From NCBI GenBank assembly GCA_036504215.1, contig DASXVO010000059.1, positions 62,001 to 126,000 of the forward strand: DNA of 64,000 bases, read 5' to 3'. The notes beneath the pieces were generated by a model. That model was given only the letters and a program-made list of their open reading frames with translations, had not been told where the DNA came from and ran no database searches. The position numbers were made by a program, and so were the translations under genes. This stretch comes from Vicinamibacterales bacterium (GTDB lineage: Bacteria; Acidobacteriota; Vicinamibacteria; Vicinamibacterales; Fen-181). Of this stretch, positions 19,314 to 31,104 are shown piece by piece. Every line of letters starts with the position of its first letter. Position 1 is the stretch's first letter.

Positions 19314-19445
19314 ATGACACGTCCTGGCCGTTCGTCCGTCCGTGGTGTCCTGGTGCTCGTCGCCTGGTCGGCCGCCGTGAGCGCCCTCGCGGAGGGTCCG
19401 GTTGCGCTGGCCGTCGATCGGGCGGCGAGTATCGTCATCCCGTGA
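19314..19445 (+). CDS. small open frame with signal-peptide-like N-terminus
   Basis: 43 codons from ATG 19314 to TGA 19443. Residues 9-28 (VRGVLVLVAWSAAVSALAEG) form a good signal peptide with an A-L-A cleavage site, but only about 15 residues follow. It lies 24 bp after the DUF5666 gene. It could be the stub of a truncated secreted protein or a chance frame. No family recognised. Confidence 0.25.
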   Translation: MTRPGRSSVRGVLVLVAWSAAVSALAEGPVALAVDRAASIVIP

Positions 19446-19692
19446 TCGGGTTCCGGTCGAGACGTTGAATCCACCATAGCCGCAGAGCCGCAACGGGTTT
19501 CGACCATCCAGCCTCACGCCCTCCTTGCCCTTGCCGCGCTCAGAGCCCACCAGGACCGCAATCCGCGCGTCGTCACGCCTGCCGATTGCGGCGTTCCCAC
19601 CTCGTGGAAGTACACGACCAGCCGAGCGGACCACTCAATCCTTGAACCGCAGCACCCACCCGCAGATACTGGGTGCGACGTCTGCACCACGA

Positions 19693-21330
19693 ATGGCTGT
19701 CGATCGCCTGGTCAGTCGGCGCGACGGCGAAGAGGCTTCGAGGATACGGAAGATGCTGTTCGGGCCCATGCGAGAGGAAGTCAACGAGATAGCAGATTCG
19801 AAGATATCGGTCCACGACCGCCATCGTTTCGAAATCAAGCTCGACATCGAATTGGCCGATCACGACGCGAGCGGCTACCGGGTGGACACGTATTTCTTCG
19901 TGCCGAGGGCGCTGAACGTCAACCCGAACACGTACTCCAAGGACCTGTTCTACAGCAGTATTCAGCGATACATCCGCTTCAAGACGCCGCAGTTCTCCTT
20001 GCTGAAGATCATCGAACCCTCGAATGACGCCTCGCCGCTGGTTCGAATCGGCAAGGAGCTGCGGCGCGTCCTCGCGGGAGACCAGGACCGGGAGAGCGTC
20101 GAGGCGATCTTCTGCGAAACGAAGCTGTTGGGTGCGGTCTCCCGGGGGGCCATCCGCGACGCAGTGAAGGAACTGCTGGGCGGCCTGGCGGGTGACCAGC
20201 CCGGCGACTCGACCACGACGCCGGCGCAGGGCTTCATCACCAGCACGGAGGCGTTCCTCGACGACCTCGACGCGTACCTCGCGGCGGTGCGCAACCTGCG
20301 GCAGGAGATGCTGGACATCACGGTGCCGCTCAGGCTGCGCGAGGGCTTCCTGTTCTTCGACGAGTTCATCAGCCTGACCATCCAGGACTACCTGTCAACG
20401 CTGCTTCACGCGGTCAGGGAGCGGTTCGATCCGACCGGGTCGTGCGCGCACGTCGATGCCGCGATGGCCGCGATCATCATCGGTCAGCAGTCCCACCGGA
20501 AGTCGATGGGGTATCCGTCGGTCCTCTCCACGACGGGGACCGATTCGACGCTGCTCTACCGCAGGGGTGTGCTCAAGAAGTTCATCTCCAACGTGCTCTT
20601 CCTGAACACCGAGGTGTCGGAGTGGGAAGGGATCTCGCAAATCCCGCTCGCGATGGCCGCGGGGTTTGCGATGCTGTTCGCCGTGGGAATCACCGTCTTC
20701 GCGCAGAACCGGTACACGACCAACAGCATCCCGTTCGTCGCGGCCGTCGTCGTCGGCTACGTCTTCAAGGATCGGTTGAAGGACTGGCTCAAGCTGTATC
20801 TGTCTCGCGGTCTCGTGAGATGGACGGCGGATCGGAAGATTCGGATTCGCGATCCGTACAGCGGACGGGTGATCGGCAAGCTCAAGGAAGCCTTCAGCTT
20901 CACGGACGAGAGCCGGCTTCCGGAGACGGTTCTCTACTGCCGGCAGATGGACAACATCACGTCGATCGACGAGGAGGGAAAGCCGGAACGGATCATCAAG
21001 TACGAGAAGGAGGTGTCGTTGTTTCCCGCGAGGATTTCCCGTTTCCACGAGCGGCGGCGGGACCTCAACGACATCATGCGACTCAACATCGACGATTTCC
21101 TCAGGCAGGCCGACGACGCGACCGTGGACTACCTGAACCTCGACCCTGATTCCGGGCAGCTGCAGCAGGTGCAGTGCCAGCGTGTCTACCACGTCAATAT
21201 CGTGTTCACCTACCGGTCGATCGACGCGAAGAGGCAGACTGCCGAGCGCGTGGAACGCATCCGGTTGGTTCTCAACAGGGACGGCATCGTGAGGCTCGAT
21301 CAAGTGGCGCCGGCGCATTCTCTGGGTTAG
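19693..21330 (+). CDS. Hypothetical membrane protein with two central transmembrane helices
   Basis: A 545-residue protein of no family I recognise. The N-terminal 310 residues look soluble and mixed alpha/beta (HDRHRFEIKLDIELADH, TYFFVPRALNVNPNTYSKDLFYSSIQRYIRFKTP). Two hydrophobic helices follow (about 323-341, MAAGFAMLFAVGITVFA, and 348-362, SIPFVAAVVVGYVFK), then a basic, soluble C-terminal domain of about 180 residues ending IRLVLNRDGIVRLDQVAPAHS. This suggests an inner-membrane protein with both large domains on the same side. ATG 19693 has no clear ribosome site; ATG 19753, preceded by GAGGA, is an alternative. It converges with purL. Confidence 0.75.
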   Translation: MAVDRLVSRRDGEEASRIRKMLFGPMREEVNEIADSKISVHDRHRFEIKLDIELADHDASGYRVDTYFFVPRALNVNPNTYSKDLFYSSIQRYIRFKTPQFSLLKIIEPSNDASPLVRIGKELRRVLAGDQDRESVEAIFCETKLLGAVSRGAIRDAVKELLGGLAGDQPGDSTTTPAQGFITSTEAFLDDLDAYLAAVRNLRQEMLDITVPLRLREGFLFFDEFISLTIQDYLSTLLHAVRERFDPTGSCAHVDAAMAAIIIGQQSHRKSMGYPSVLSTTGTDSTLLYRRGVLKKFISNVLFLNTEVSEWEGISQIPLAMAAGFAMLFAVGITVFAQNRYTTNSIPFVAAVVVGYVFKDRLKDWLKLYLSRGLVRWTADRKIRIRDPYSGRVIGKLKEAFSFTDESRLPETVLYCRQMDNITSIDEEGKPERIIKYEKEVSLFPARISRFHERRRDLNDIMRLNIDDFLRQADDATVDYLNLDPDSGQLQQVQCQRVYHVNIVFTYRSIDAKRQTAERVERIRLVLNRDGIVRLDQVAPAHSLG

Positions 21331-21379
21331 TCGCCCGAGGTTGCACCTGCTGATGGCCTCCCGGCACCTCTCACCGTCA

Positions 21380-24300
21380 TCAGCCCACGTACTCGCGCGC
21401 ATTCCTGAACAGCCTGATCCAGGGACTGTCTTCGCCCCAGTCTTCCGGCCGCCACGACATCTGGATGGTTCGGAACACCCGCTCGGGGTGCGGCATGATC
21501 ACGGTGAATCGCCCATCGGGCGTCGTCACGGCCGTCACGCCGCCTGGCGACCCGTTCGGGTTGAGCGGGTAGATCTCCGTCGCGCGACCGCGGTTATCGA
21601 CGTAGCGCGCGGCGACGACGACCCGCGCCGCGTCTGCGGGCGAATCGAAGAGCGTGTAACCCTCCCCGTGCGCGGTGACGACGGGGAGGCGGCAGCCGAC
21701 CATGCCGGCGAACAGCACTGACGGGTTCGGCACGATCTCCACCGTCACCGTGCGCGCCTCGAACTGCTCCGACAGGTTCTTGGTGAAGCGGGGCCAGGCC
21801 TCCGCACCGGGGATGAGCTCCTTCATCGCCGCCATCATCTGGCAGCCATTGCAGACGCCCAGCGCGAACGTGTCGGTTCGCGCGAAGAACGCCGAGAACT
21901 CGTCGCGTGCCCGTGCATTGTAGAGCGCGGACTTCGCCCAGCCTTCGCCGCCGCCCAGCACGTCGCCGAACGAGAATCCGCCGCAGGCGGCAAGGCTCCG
22001 GTACCTGGCGAGCGATACCCGACCCTCGAGGATGTCGCTCATGTGCACGTCATCTGCGTCGAACCCTGCCCGGTTGAACGCCGCGGCCATCTCGACCTCG
22101 CCGTTGACACCCTGATCCCTGAGGATCGCGATCGGCGGCCGCAGCCCGCGCACGATGTAGGGCGCGGACAGGTTGTCGAGCATGTCGAAGGTGACCTTGG
22201 GCGTCATGCCGGGATCCGTCGTGTCGAGGATCCGGTCGTACTCCTGCTGCGCGCACACAGGGTTGTCGCGCAGAGACTGCATCTGCCAGGTGGTCTCGCT
22301 CCACACACGCTGCAACTCGGCGCGCGTCTCGCGGAAGACGGTCTGGCTGCCTCGATCGACGCTGACGACGTCGTCGCGGGTGATGCGGGCGATGGAGCGT
22401 GCCGGCACGCCGTGGCGCGCCAGCGTCTCGACCAGGCGCTCTTCGTCCTCGATCCGGACTTGCAGGAGCGCGCCAAGTTCCTCGGCGAACAGTGCCGGCA
22501 GGAGCCGGCTTCCCGGAGCGAGCGCCGCGGCGTCGATCCTGAGGCCGAGATGGCTCGCGAATGCCATTTCGCACATCGCGACGAAGAGGCCGCCATCGGA
22601 TCGATCGTGGTATGCGAGAATGACGCCCGTATCCCGCAGGTCGGCCATCCCCGCGAACAGACCGCGGATCAACGCGGGGTCATCGACGTCCGGCGTCTCC
22701 TGGCCGGTGACGCCGAACACCTGAGCGAGGGTCGAGCCGCCCAGCCGGGCGTGCCCGGGCGCAAGATCGGCGAGCACCAGGCACGTCGGCCCCTCCGTGG
22801 ACATCTGGGGCGTGATCGCCGTCCGGACGTCGTCGCACGTGCCGAACGCCGACACGATGAGCGAAAGCGGGCTGACCACCTGCCGCCGGCCCCCGGCATC
22901 CTTCCATGCCGTGCGCATCGACATGGAATCCTTGCCGACCGGAATGCTGATGCCGAGCGTCGGGCACAGGTCGAGCGCGACCGCCCGTACCGTGTCGAAC
23001 AGCGCTGCGTCCTCTCCTGGCGACCCGGCCGCCGCCATCCAGTTCGCGGACAGCTTGATGCGCGAGAAGTCGGCGATTGGCGCCGCGGCCAGGTTGGTCA
23101 GCGCCTCGCCGACGGCCATTCGACCCGACGCCGGCGCGTTGACGACCGCGAGCGGCGCGCGCTCGCCGATCGCAAATGCCTCGCCCGTGTAGCCCTCGAA
23201 CGAGAGCAGCGTGACCGCGCAATCGGCAACCGGCACCTGCCAGGGTCCCACCATCTGGTCCCGCGAGCAGAGGCCGCCGACGCTTCGATCGCCGATCGAA
23301 ATGAGGAACGTCTTGTCCGCCACCGCGGGCGCCCGAAGCACGCGCTGGACCGCCTCGCCAAGATCGACGTTCTTCAGCACCAGCCGCGACGGCCTCGTCC
23401 GCCGCCGCGTCACCGTGCGCGTCATGCGCGGCGGTTTGCCGAGTAGCGCCGGGAGGTCCATGTCCACCGGCTTGTTACCGAAGAGCGGGTCGCGCACCTC
23501 GAGATGCTGCGCCTCGATCGTCTCGCCGACCACGGCAAACGGGCAGCGCTCGCGTTCGCAAATGGCACGGAACGTGTCGAACGACGAAGGCAGGATCGCC
23601 AGCACGTAGCGCTCCTGCGCCTCGTTGGACCAGACCTCGCGCGGCGTCATGCCCGGTTCCTCGTTGGGCGCGGCACGCAGGTCGATGCGCGCGCCGCGAT
23701 TTGACCCGTGGGCGAGTTCTGGCAGCGCATTGGAAAGGCCGCCGGCGCCGACGTCGTGAATCGACAGAATCGGGGTCCCGTCGCCGAGCGCGCTGCACCG
23801 GTCGATCACCTCCTGTGCCCGGCGCTGGATCTCCGCGTTGCCGCGCTGCACGGAATCGAAGTCGAGATCGGCGGTGTTCGAGCCGGTCGTCATGGACGAG
23901 GCGGAGCCCCCGCCCAATCCGATGAGCATCGCCGGACCGCCAATCTGGATCAGCAGCGCACCGGCCGGCACGTTCGCCTTGTGCGAGTGCTGCGCGCGGA
24001 TGTTGCCGACGCCGCCAGCCAGCATGATCGGCTTGTGGTACCCGCGGACCACGCCTCCCACCTTCTGTTCATAGGTGCGGAAATACCCGGCGAGGTTCGG
24101 CCGCCCGAACTCGTTGTTGAACGAGGCCGCGCCAATCGGCCCTTCGATCATGATCGACAGGGGCGACGCAATGCGGTCCGGCCGGCACTCCGGGCCTTCC
24201 CACGGCCGCACGAAGCCGGGAATGCGCAGGTTGGACACCGAGAACCCGCAGAGGCCGGCCTTCGGCTTCGACCCCCGGCCGGTCGCGCCCTCGTCGCGGA

Positions 24301-25348
24301 TCTCGCCGCCCGATCCGGTCGCGGCGCCGGGGAACGGAGAAATCGCGGTCGGGTGATTGTGGGTCTCCACCTTCATCAGGATGTGCGTCTGGTCCTGGTG
24401 GAAGGCATACCGTCGGGAGCGAGGGTCCGCGAAGAACCGCCGGACGGCGCGTCCTTCCACGACCGCCGCGTTGTCGGAATACGCGGACACCGTTCCCTGC
24501 GGGTTCGCCGCGTGCGTCCGGCGAATCATGCCGAAGAGGGAATCGTCCTGCGGCTCGCCATCGATGACCCACGACGCGTTGAAGATCTTGTGACGGCAGT
24601 GCTCCGAGTTCGCCTGCGCGAACATCGTCAACTCGACGTCGGTGGGATTGCGGCCGGCGCCGGTGAAGTACGAGACGAGATAGTCAATCTCCCCGGGCGC
24701 CAGTGCCAGGCCGAAGCGGCGGTTCGCCTCTTCGACGGCCGTGCGGCCGCGGCCGAGCACGTTCACTTCCGTCAGGGGCTTCGGGGCGACGTGGCGGAAC
24801 AGTTGGTCGGCCGCATCGACCGAGTCGAGCACGGTCTCGGTCATGCGGTCGTGCAACAGCGGGAGGATGGGAAGCAGAGCGGCACGGACGTCAGGCAGAG
24901 CGGCACGGACGTCAGGCGGAGTGGCACGGATGTCAGGCAGAGTGGCACGGGCGTCAAGAGGAGTGGCACGGGCGTCTCGCCCGTGCGCACCAGTCCTTAC
25001 ACGGAACATCGTGCCGCGCTCGATCCGCCGCACGAACTCCAGCCCGCAGAGCCGGGCGATATCGGTCGCCTTCGAAGACCACGGCGAGATGGTGCCAAGC
25101 CGTGGTGCGACGAGCACGGCTTCCGCAGGTTCCGCGCCATCTTCGACCGGCATCGGCGCGCCGTACGCCAGCAGGCGGGCGAGGACGTCGCGACCGCGCG
25201 GATCAGGCTCGCGCTCCACCTCGACGAAATGCCAGTGCTGCGCACCGACGACCGTCAGATCGCCGACGCGACCGGCGATCAGCCGGTTCAGCTTGTCCAG
25301 ACGAAATGTCGAAAGGGCGGCTCCCCCGCGAATCTTCAGGACGTGCAT
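21380..25348 (-). CDS. purL: Phosphoribosylformylglycinamidine synthase, single-chain
   Basis: 1322 residues; the single-chain proteobacterial-type enzyme is about 1295. It makes FGAM from FGAR, glutamine and ATP in purine synthesis. Order: N-terminal PurS-like domain (1-120), linker, two AIRS-type ATP domains (with [53 protein letters not shown] and [14 protein letters not shown]), and a C-terminal class I glutamine amidotransferase with the nucleophile in GVCNGCQ (about 1165) and His/Glu in [11 protein letters not shown] 25348 (MHVLKIRGG) is the normal start. Residues about 121-156 are an extra Asp/Ala/Arg/Thr-rich segment encoded by a 21-bp tandem repeat, which accounts for the greater length. 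It stands alone here. Confidence 0.97.
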   Translation of the reverse strand: MHVLKIRGGAALSTFRLDKLNRLIAGRVGDLTVVGAQHWHFVEVEREPDPRGRDVLARLLAYGAPMPVEDGAEPAEAVLVAPRLGTISPWSSKATDIARLCGLEFVRRIERGTMFRVRTGAHGRDARATPLDARATLPDIRATPPDVRAALPDVRAALLPILPLLHDRMTETVLDSVDAADQLFRHVAPKPLTEVNVLGRGRTAVEEANRRFGLALAPGEIDYLVSYFTGAGRNPTDVELTMFAQANSEHCRHKIFNASWVIDGEPQDDSLFGMIRRTHAANPQGTVSAYSDNAAVVEGRAVRRFFADPRSRRYAFHQDQTHILMKVETHNHPTAISPFPGAATGSGGEIRDEGATGRGSKPKAGLCGFSVSNLRIPGFVRPWEGPECRPDRIASPLSIMIEGPIGAASFNNEFGRPNLAGYFRTYEQKVGGVVRGYHKPIMLAGGVGNIRAQHSHKANVPAGALLIQIGGPAMLIGLGGGSASSMTTGSNTADLDFDSVQRGNAEIQRRAQEVIDRCSALGDGTPILSIHDVGAGGLSNALPELAHGSNRGARIDLRAAPNEEPGMTPREVWSNEAQERYVLAILPSSFDTFRAICERERCPFAVVGETIEAQHLEVRDPLFGNKPVDMDLPALLGKPPRMTRTVTRRRTRPSRLVLKNVDLGEAVQRVLRAPAVADKTFLISIGDRSVGGLCSRDQMVGPWQVPVADCAVTLLSFEGYTGEAFAIGERAPLAVVNAPASGRMAVGEALTNLAAAPIADFSRIKLSANWMAAAGSPGEDAALFDTVRAVALDLCPTLGISIPVGKDSMSMRTAWKDAGGRRQVVSPLSLIVSAFGTCDDVRTAITPQMSTEGPTCLVLADLAPGHARLGGSTLAQVFGVTGQETPDVDDPALIRGLFAGMADLRDTGVILAYHDRSDGGLFVAMCEMAFASHLGLRIDAAALAPGSRLLPALFAEELGALLQVRIEDEERLVETLARHGVPARSIARITRDDVVSVDRGSQTVFRETRAELQRVWSETTWQMQSLRDNPVCAQQEYDRILDTTDPGMTPKVTFDMLDNLSAPYIVRGLRPPIAILRDQGVNGEVEMAAAFNRAGFDADDVHMSDILEGRVSLARYRSLAACGGFSFGDVLGGGEGWAKSALYNARARDEFSAFFARTDTFALGVCNGCQMMAAMKELIPGAEAWPRFTKNLSEQFEARTVTVEIVPNPSVLFAGMVGCRLPVVTAHGEGYTLFDSPADAARVVVAARYVDNRGRATEIYPLNPNGSPGGVTAVTTPDGRFTVIMPHPERVFRTIQMSWRPEDWGEDSPWIRLFRNAREYVG
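24881..24987. repeat. 21-bp tandem repeat plus palindrome inserted in frame in purL
   Basis: Four 21-bp units (24881-24901, 24902-24922, 24923-24943, 24944-24964) of GGCACGGACGTCAGGCAGAG-type sequence, drifting slightly, are followed by a fifth partial copy that forms a perfect hairpin: GCACGGGCG (24966-24974), TCT loop, CGCCCGTGC (24978-24986). Because 21 is a multiple of 3, the purL frame stays open and the repeat adds the unit (L/P)-D-(V/I)-R-A-(T/A). The hairpin sequence resembles short dispersed GC-rich palindromes found in some environmental bacteria. Confidence 0.85.
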
Positions 25349-25493
25349 GCGGGGATTGTACAACGGCAGGACGAGGCGAAGACGGGCTTGCGGACAGGCC
25401 CGCGCGCCCCTTTGCGAACCGGAAGACGGAGAACGTGGAAACCGCCCACATTCTCCGTCCTCCATCGAGCGTCGAGGGCCCAGAGGCCAGAGC

Positions 25494-28400
25494 CTACTTG
25501 AACAGCGGATCGGGGCTCACCGTGAGCTTCTTCGTGGCCACTTCCTTGCCGTCAACCGTCAGCGTGACCTTGTAGACACCGGCGTCAACCAGGCTCACGC
25601 GGCCGAACCGGCCGCCCGTAGGCGGCGGCGGCTGGTCGGGGTTGTTCACGGCCTGGGCGGCGCCTGCCCCGGGTCGCCCCTGGTCGCTACGCGCGCCCGC
25701 TGCGCCCGGAGCCTGGCGGTTCAGGCCCCAGAACGCCTTCTGGAGTCCCTTCTTGCTGCTCGGCGTCAACTCGATGACGGTGTTCCCCTCGATGTCCTTC
25801 ACCGTCACCTTCACGTTTTGCGCGTCGGCCTTCAGGTAGTAGTAGACATACGCGCCCACCGGAGGATTGTCGGCCTTGGTCATCTCGCCCAGCGTGTCTC
25901 CCCGGCGCTCGAAGCGGTTCCACTTGGTCGTGTTCTTGAGGTCGAACAGGTGTGCCGGTTCCAGGAAGACCTCGGGCTTGAACTCCTTGATCGGCCCGAT
26001 GTCCGCCACGTAGATGCCGCGGCCGTACGTGCCGATTGCCATCTCGCGATCGCGCTTCTGAATCGCGAGGTCGCGAATCGGCACTGGCGGCGCCGATGTC
26101 GAGAAGGGCGCCCACGTCTTGCCCTGGTCGATGGTGACCATCACGCCGTAGTCCGTTCCGAGGTAGAGGACGTTCGCGTTCTCCGGGTCTTCCTCCACGT
26201 CGAAAATAGGGTTGTTCGTGCCGCCCGAGATGTCCGTCCATGTCTTGCCCTGGTCCTTCGTCACGAACAGCCAGGTCTTGTCCTCGCTGTGCGTCCGGTA
26301 GCCGCTGAACGCCACGTAGCAGACGTTTTCGTCGAACGCCGACGGCACCACGCGCTTCACCCAGCGATCGTACGGGATCAGGTCACCCTTGTTGCCGGCC
26401 TTCGGCTTCCCGGCGGCGTCGTAGAACTGGTTCGTGACGTTCACCCACGTCACGCCCCCATCCAAAGACATCTGCAGGTTCCCGTCGTCGGTGCCCGCCC
26501 AATAGAGGCCCGGCTTCTTGGCGGATTCGGCGAACGTGTAGATCGTCGCCCACTGGAGGTTCGTCTTCTTCGCCAGCGCGAGCTTCTCCTTGCTCGCCTT
26601 CGTCAGGTCGGGACTGATCTTCACGAACGTTCCGCGCTCGCCGCGGCTCAACGACCGGAAGACATACTGTCCCGCGATGAAGACGATGCCGGGATTGTGC
26701 GGGGAGAGGACGATGGGCGCGTTCCACTGGTAGCGGATCGGCGGGTCGCCGGCCGCGATCTGGTCGGGCGTCAGGCGCACGGCCAGCGACGTCACCTCGC
26801 CGGTCTTCAGGTTCATCCGGCTCGACGAACCGAACTGGCTCTCGTAGTAGACGTACTCGGGGTTCCACCAGTCACGGACGACGTAGAACGCGTCGCCGGT
26901 CGGCAGATAGCTCCAGTCGCTCCCGAACATCCCGTAGCTGTTGCGGTTCTGCGACGGCCCGAGCCACGCGCCGTTGTCCTGCGTGCCGCCCATCACGTTG
27001 TAGGGCAACTCGTTGTCCACCGACACGTCGTAGAACTGCTGGACGTTGATCGTGTTCTTCTGGCTCCAGTGCTTCCCGCCGTCCCAGGTCTCCGATACGC
27101 CGCCGTCGTTGCCGCTCAGGATGTGGTTGGCGTTGAGCGGGTCGGCCCAGACCACGCGATGATCGACGTGGGTCTTGCCATTGCCGTCCCAGCCTGTAGC
27201 CTGGAAGGTCTTGCCCGCGTCGCGGGACACGGTGGTGTTCGTGTCGCCGCAATAGAGCACCTTGTCGTCGGTCTGATCGACCAGGATGCGGCCGTAGTAG
27301 CCGCCTTCGGTCTGGTTCACCTGAGCCGAACCGGGCTGGGCCGCCGGTGCGCGACCGCCCTGTGCCGCCGGCGCCTGCGGAGCCGGCGTCGTCACGCTGT
27401 CGCTCTGCGCCGCCGCCTCGTCCAGGTTCTCCTCGACTTCGTCAGCGGTGGCCGGCGGGGTCGGGGCGCCCGGCAGCTTGTACTCGGTCATCTGCTTCCA
27501 CGTCTCGCCCTGGTCGTCGCTTCGATAGACCACGCCGTCCCGCTTGATGGCCTGCAGATTGGCGAGCGCGCCCGCGTAGAGGATCTCGAGCGCATTGCGG
27601 TTGACGATCTGCGCACGGCCCTTGGCCTCGGTCGAGTCGGCCGCAGCCGCGGGCCTCTTGACCAGCTTCTCGACCTCACCGATTGACGCGATCAGGTCTT
27701 CATCCTTCGCGTGGATCTTGCGCGCGGCCTGCTGCAACTTCGCGAGGTCGATGTCGTTCTTGACCAGGAACTCCTTGTCCTGCAGCATCTCGTTGAACTT
27801 CTTCACGAGGTCGGCTTCGTTCTCTGCCGTCGCCGGCGTGAACTTGGGCGCCAGCTTCGCGATCTCGGCGTTCACCTTGTAGTTCTTGTACTGCGCGAAG
27901 ACGAACGTCGGCTTGAAGAGCACCGTGCCCTGCTGCGCGCCGGACATGCCGCCACCGCCGCCGCCCGGACCACCGGTCGGTGCCTGGCGGAAGTTCGCCA
28001 CGCCGTCGCGCTCCGCCAGCCCGAGGTTCACTTCCTCGTCGATGCGGGCGTAGACGATGCTCGGGTTCTTCTCGAAGACCGCCAGCCCGATGCGCCCGAC
28101 CTCCACACCCTGCGGCAGGCCGCCGGCCAGCTTCTTCCATGTCTTGCCGCCGTCGATCGTCTTGTAGAGGTCGTTGTTCGGCTGACGGTCGATGTAGGTC
28201 CACGCGCGGCGGACGTGTTTGTAGGCCGCGGCAATCACGATGTCGGAGTTGCGCGGATCGATGACGAAGTCGCCGACTCCGCGGTCCTTGATCTGCCCGA
28301 ATACGTTCGTCCAGGTCTTCCCGCCATCCGTCGTCTTGAACAGGCCGCGCTCGCAGTCCATCTCGTTGTCGTAGAGTTTGCCTTCCGCGGCCACGTAGAC

Positions 28401-28943
28401 GATATCGGGGTTCTTCGAGTCGACTTCGACCTTCGGGATGAAGTAGCTCTTCGTGAGGCCGATCTGCGTCCAGGTCTTGCCGGCATCCGTGGACTTCCAC
28501 ATGCCGTTGCCGTGCGTGCTCGACCGGGCGTGCATCGGCTCGCCGGTGCCGAGGTACAGGATGTTCGGGTTCGACGGCGCGATGGCCATCCAGCCCGTGC
28601 TCTGCGTGGCGTACTTGTCGAAGATCGGCTCGAAATGCGTGCCGCTGTCCATCGTCTTCCACACGCCGCCGCTGGCAGTGAGGACGTAGTAGGTCGTGCT
28701 CTGACCACGGGGCACCGCAAAGCCGGTGATGCGCCCGGAGAAGGTCATCGGGCCGACCCACCGCCAGCCGAACTGGTTGAAATCGTCGCCGGTGACCACG
28801 CTCTGCGCCTTGGCCGCCGCAGCGGGCTGGGCCGCCGGCGTCTGGACAGGCGGCGTGGTCTGAGTGCTCTGCGCGAAGGCAAATGCACCCAGCAGGCAGA
28901 CGAGGACCGCCAGCGAACCGAAGAATCGGTGCGATCGAGACAC
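25494..28943 (-). CDS. Secreted BNR/sortilin-like beta-propeller protein (giant 1)
   Basis: A 1149-residue secreted protein. GTG 28943 follows AAGGAGGAGCA; a signal peptide ends about residue 25 (AFAQS). Many Asp-box/BNR repeats are visible (S-D-G-TW pattern: [80 protein letters not shown]), as in VPS10/sortilin and GH74-type propellers. A helical insert at about 375-470 (charged, [27 protein letters not shown]) and a C-terminal beta-sandwich (about 990-1149) are extra. No glycosidase acid pair can be pinned down. The family is abundant in Acidobacteria; roles proposed include glycan or peptide binding. The paralogue is at 46834. An unrelated acyl-CoA synthetase lies upstream. Confidence 0.85.
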   Translation of the reverse strand: MSRSHRFFGSLAVLVCLLGAFAFAQSTQTTPPVQTPAAQPAAAAKAQSVVTGDDFNQFGWRWVGPMTFSGRITGFAVPRGQSTTYYVLTASGGVWKTMDSGTHFEPIFDKYATQSTGWMAIAPSNPNILYLGTGEPMHARSSTHGNGMWKSTDAGKTWTQIGLTKSYFIPKVEVDSKNPDIVYVAAEGKLYDNEMDCERGLFKTTDGGKTWTNVFGQIKDRGVGDFVIDPRNSDIVIAAAYKHVRRAWTYIDRQPNNDLYKTIDGGKTWKKLAGGLPQGVEVGRIGLAVFEKNPSIVYARIDEEVNLGLAERDGVANFRQAPTGGPGGGGGGMSGAQQGTVLFKPTFVFAQYKNYKVNAEIAKLAPKFTPATAENEADLVKKFNEMLQDKEFLVKNDIDLAKLQQAARKIHAKDEDLIASIGEVEKLVKRPAAAADSTEAKGRAQIVNRNALEILYAGALANLQAIKRDGVVYRSDDQGETWKQMTEYKLPGAPTPPATADEVEENLDEAAAQSDSVTTPAPQAPAAQGGRAPAAQPGSAQVNQTEGGYYGRILVDQTDDKVLYCGDTNTTVSRDAGKTFQATGWDGNGKTHVDHRVVWADPLNANHILSGNDGGVSETWDGGKHWSQKNTINVQQFYDVSVDNELPYNVMGGTQDNGAWLGPSQNRNSYGMFGSDWSYLPTGDAFYVVRDWWNPEYVYYESQFGSSSRMNLKTGEVTSLAVRLTPDQIAAGDPPIRYQWNAPIVLSPHNPGIVFIAGQYVFRSLSRGERGTFVKISPDLTKASKEKLALAKKTNLQWATIYTFAESAKKPGLYWAGTDDGNLQMSLDGGVTWVNVTNQFYDAAGKPKAGNKGDLIPYDRWVKRVVPSAFDENVCYVAFSGYRTHSEDKTWLFVTKDQGKTWTDISGGTNNPIFDVEEDPENANVLYLGTDYGVMVTIDQGKTWAPFSTSAPPVPIRDLAIQKRDREMAIGTYGRGIYVADIGPIKEFKPEVFLEPAHLFDLKNTTKWNRFERRGDTLGEMTKADNPPVGAYVYYYLKADAQNVKVTVKDIEGNTVIELTPSSKKGLQKAFWGLNRQAPGAAGARSDQGRPGAGAAQAVNNPDQPPPPTGGRFGRVSLVDAGVYKVTLTVDGKEVATKKLTVSPDPLFK

Positions 28944-29034
28944 TGCTCCTCCTTCGCGCGAAAGGACACCGCTAATAGCGTCCATGCGGATGAGACATCC
29001 AACGGGTAGGGGCTGACTGAGACGGGCTGTCCGC

Positions 29035-30837
29035 TTACGACGCCTTGGCGGATTCGTCGGATCGGTCGCTCGAGTACATCGCGTCGATCGTCTGGGCGTA
29101 CTTTGTCGCGATCGCCGCGCGGATGTTCTTGAGCGTGGGCGTCAGCTCGCCGCCCATCTGGCTGAATCGTTCGGTCAGCAGCGTGAACTTCTTGACGCGT
29201 TCGTGCTGGGGCAGTTCAGCCTGGCGCTGTTCGATGCGCTCGGCGATGAACGCGACGATTCGCGCGTCCTTGACCATCGCCCGCATCGAGTCGTAGTTGA
29301 TCCCCCGCTCACGCGCCCACTGATCGAGCGCCTCGAAGTGCGGAACGACGAGCGCCGAGAGATGCTGGCGGCCGTCGCCGATCGCGGCGATCTGCTCGAT
29401 GTAGTAGTCCTGGCCGATGACCGACTCGATGCGGCTCGGCGCGATGTTCTTTCCGACCGACGTGATGATGAGGTCCTTCTTCCGGTCGGTGATCCGCAGG
29501 AAGCCGTCCTCATCGAACGATCCGATGTCGCCGGTCTTCAGCCAGCCGTCCTGGATGCAGTCGGCCGTGTCCTGCGGCCGGCCGAAGTAGCCCTGCATCA
29601 CGTTCGGGCCGCGGGCCAGGATCTCACCGTCCGGTGCGATGCGCAGCTCGCACCCGGAGATCACCTTGCCAACCGTGCCGAACTTGAAGTCGCCGGGCCG
29701 GTTGCACGTGAGCATGGGTGAGGTTTCGGTGAGGCCGTAGCCCTGGCAGACGAGCAGGCCGGCGGCAAAGAAGAACTCCTCGATGTCCGCCCCCAGCGCG
29801 GCGCCGCCAGCCGAGAAGAAGTTCTTCGGCCCGCCGACGATGTCGCGAATCTTCCGGAGCACGAGGCGGTCCGCCAGCGCGTGCGTGGCGGCCAGGATCG
29901 GGCCGACCGAGTCCCCGTTCTTGCGGGCGTACGCGTAACGGCGTCCCACGCCAACCGCCCACTCGAACAGGCCGCGCTTGACGGCTGAGCCCTGGCTGAT
30001 TTGATGCCGCGCGGTGGCGTAGATCTTCTCGTACAGCCGCGGCACGCTCACCATGCACGTTGGCCGCATCTCCTGCATCGTCTCGACCACGCGCTTGGGG
30101 TCGTCCAGGTAGAAGTTCTGTGCGCCGCGGTTCAGGATGTAGTACGTCCAGGCCCGCTCGTACGCGTGGCTGAGCGGCAGGAAGCACAGTGAGCGATCCC
30201 GCTCGGTGACGTTGAAGAACCGGTCGAGCGCGTCGAACTGCGTGAGGATGTTCTCGAAGGTGAGGACGACGCCCTTCGGCTCGCCGGTCGTGCCGGACGT
30301 GTAGATGATCGTCGCGACGTCCGACGCCCGGATCGCAGCCTCGCGGCCGGCGAGTGCCGGCGAGGTCGGGTGTCCGAGCGGTACCGACAGCGAGCAGGAA
30401 TCCGTCAGGTCGAGCGCGACGCCGGCGTCGAAGACGACGACATGCGAGAGTGCCGCAGACCCGCCGCGCAGCGCGTCCAGTCTCCGATACTGCTCATCGC
30501 CGCCAACGAAGGCAATCTTCGCCCCCGCGTCGCGGACGATATGCTCCACCTGGGTAGCGGTGTTGGTCGCGTAGATCGGAACCGGAATTCCGCCTGCGGC
30601 CTGGACGGCGAAATCGACGATCGACCACCAGGGCGTGTTCGGCGCGAAGATCACCGCACGATCGCCCGTTCGGAGACCGACATCGATCAGCCAGGACGCC
30701 ACAGCGTCGATGTGCCGCCCCATCTCGCCGTACGTCATGCCACGCCACTCGGCTCCGACCTTGTGACGAAGGCCTACGGCGTCCGGGGTTGCCGCGATCC
30801 GATCGCGGATCATCTTCACCAAGTGGTCAGAATTCAC
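29035..30837 (-). CDS. Long-chain fatty-acid--CoA ligase (AMP-forming)
   Basis: A 600-residue ANL-superfamily enzyme of the FadD15/ACSL 'AMP-dependent synthetase and ligase' type, peripheral to the inner membrane. Motifs: ATIIYTSGTTGEPKGVVLT (about 175-195), SHAYERAWTYY, CQGYGLTETSPMLTCN (about 370), GWLKTGDIGSFDEDGFLRITDRKKDLIITSVGKNIAPSRIE (about 450-490). The long C-terminal domain continues with the usual KKFTLLTERFSQMGGELTPTLKNIRAAIATKYAQTIDAMY. It activates fatty acids for lipid synthesis or beta-oxidation. ATG 30837 matches the standard MNSDHLVKMIRDRI start. It ends 91 bp before the BNR gene start on the same strand, so an operon is possible. Confidence 0.93.
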   Translation of the reverse strand: MNSDHLVKMIRDRIAATPDAVGLRHKVGAEWRGMTYGEMGRHIDAVASWLIDVGLRTGDRAVIFAPNTPWWSIVDFAVQAAGGIPVPIYATNTATQVEHIVRDAGAKIAFVGGDEQYRRLDALRGGSAALSHVVVFDAGVALDLTDSCSLSVPLGHPTSPALAGREAAIRASDVATIIYTSGTTGEPKGVVLTFENILTQFDALDRFFNVTERDRSLCFLPLSHAYERAWTYYILNRGAQNFYLDDPKRVVETMQEMRPTCMVSVPRLYEKIYATARHQISQGSAVKRGLFEWAVGVGRRYAYARKNGDSVGPILAATHALADRLVLRKIRDIVGGPKNFFSAGGAALGADIEEFFFAAGLLVCQGYGLTETSPMLTCNRPGDFKFGTVGKVISGCELRIAPDGEILARGPNVMQGYFGRPQDTADCIQDGWLKTGDIGSFDEDGFLRITDRKKDLIITSVGKNIAPSRIESVIGQDYYIEQIAAIGDGRQHLSALVVPHFEALDQWARERGINYDSMRAMVKDARIVAFIAERIEQRQAELPQHERVKKFTLLTERFSQMGGELTPTLKNIRAAIATKYAQTIDAMYSSDRSDESAKAS

Positions 30838-31104
30838 TCATACCCTCGACAATTGGGGCAAACGACCTGCCCGGTGGAAAACGCTCAATTGTAGGGCGAA
30901 TCGGGTTCGATGGCTACAAGCGACCGCTTGAGCATCTTTCGCCCGCTACCGGTCCGGTTTGACAAGCTGCGCAACGCTACCTATTGTGTCCCCTGCGGAG
31001 AGGCGGATCCCGATCGGACACGGAGCCCGCAAAGGGCGCAGAGCCAGGGTGCATGGTGGACTCTGCGGACTCCGCGAACGCTGTGTTGGAGACAAGGAGC
31101 AGCG

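Noticed and set aside
22043-25501. Several long plus-strand frames opposite purL
   Set aside because: Arg/Asp/His-rich with no family; purL on the minus strand explains the region.
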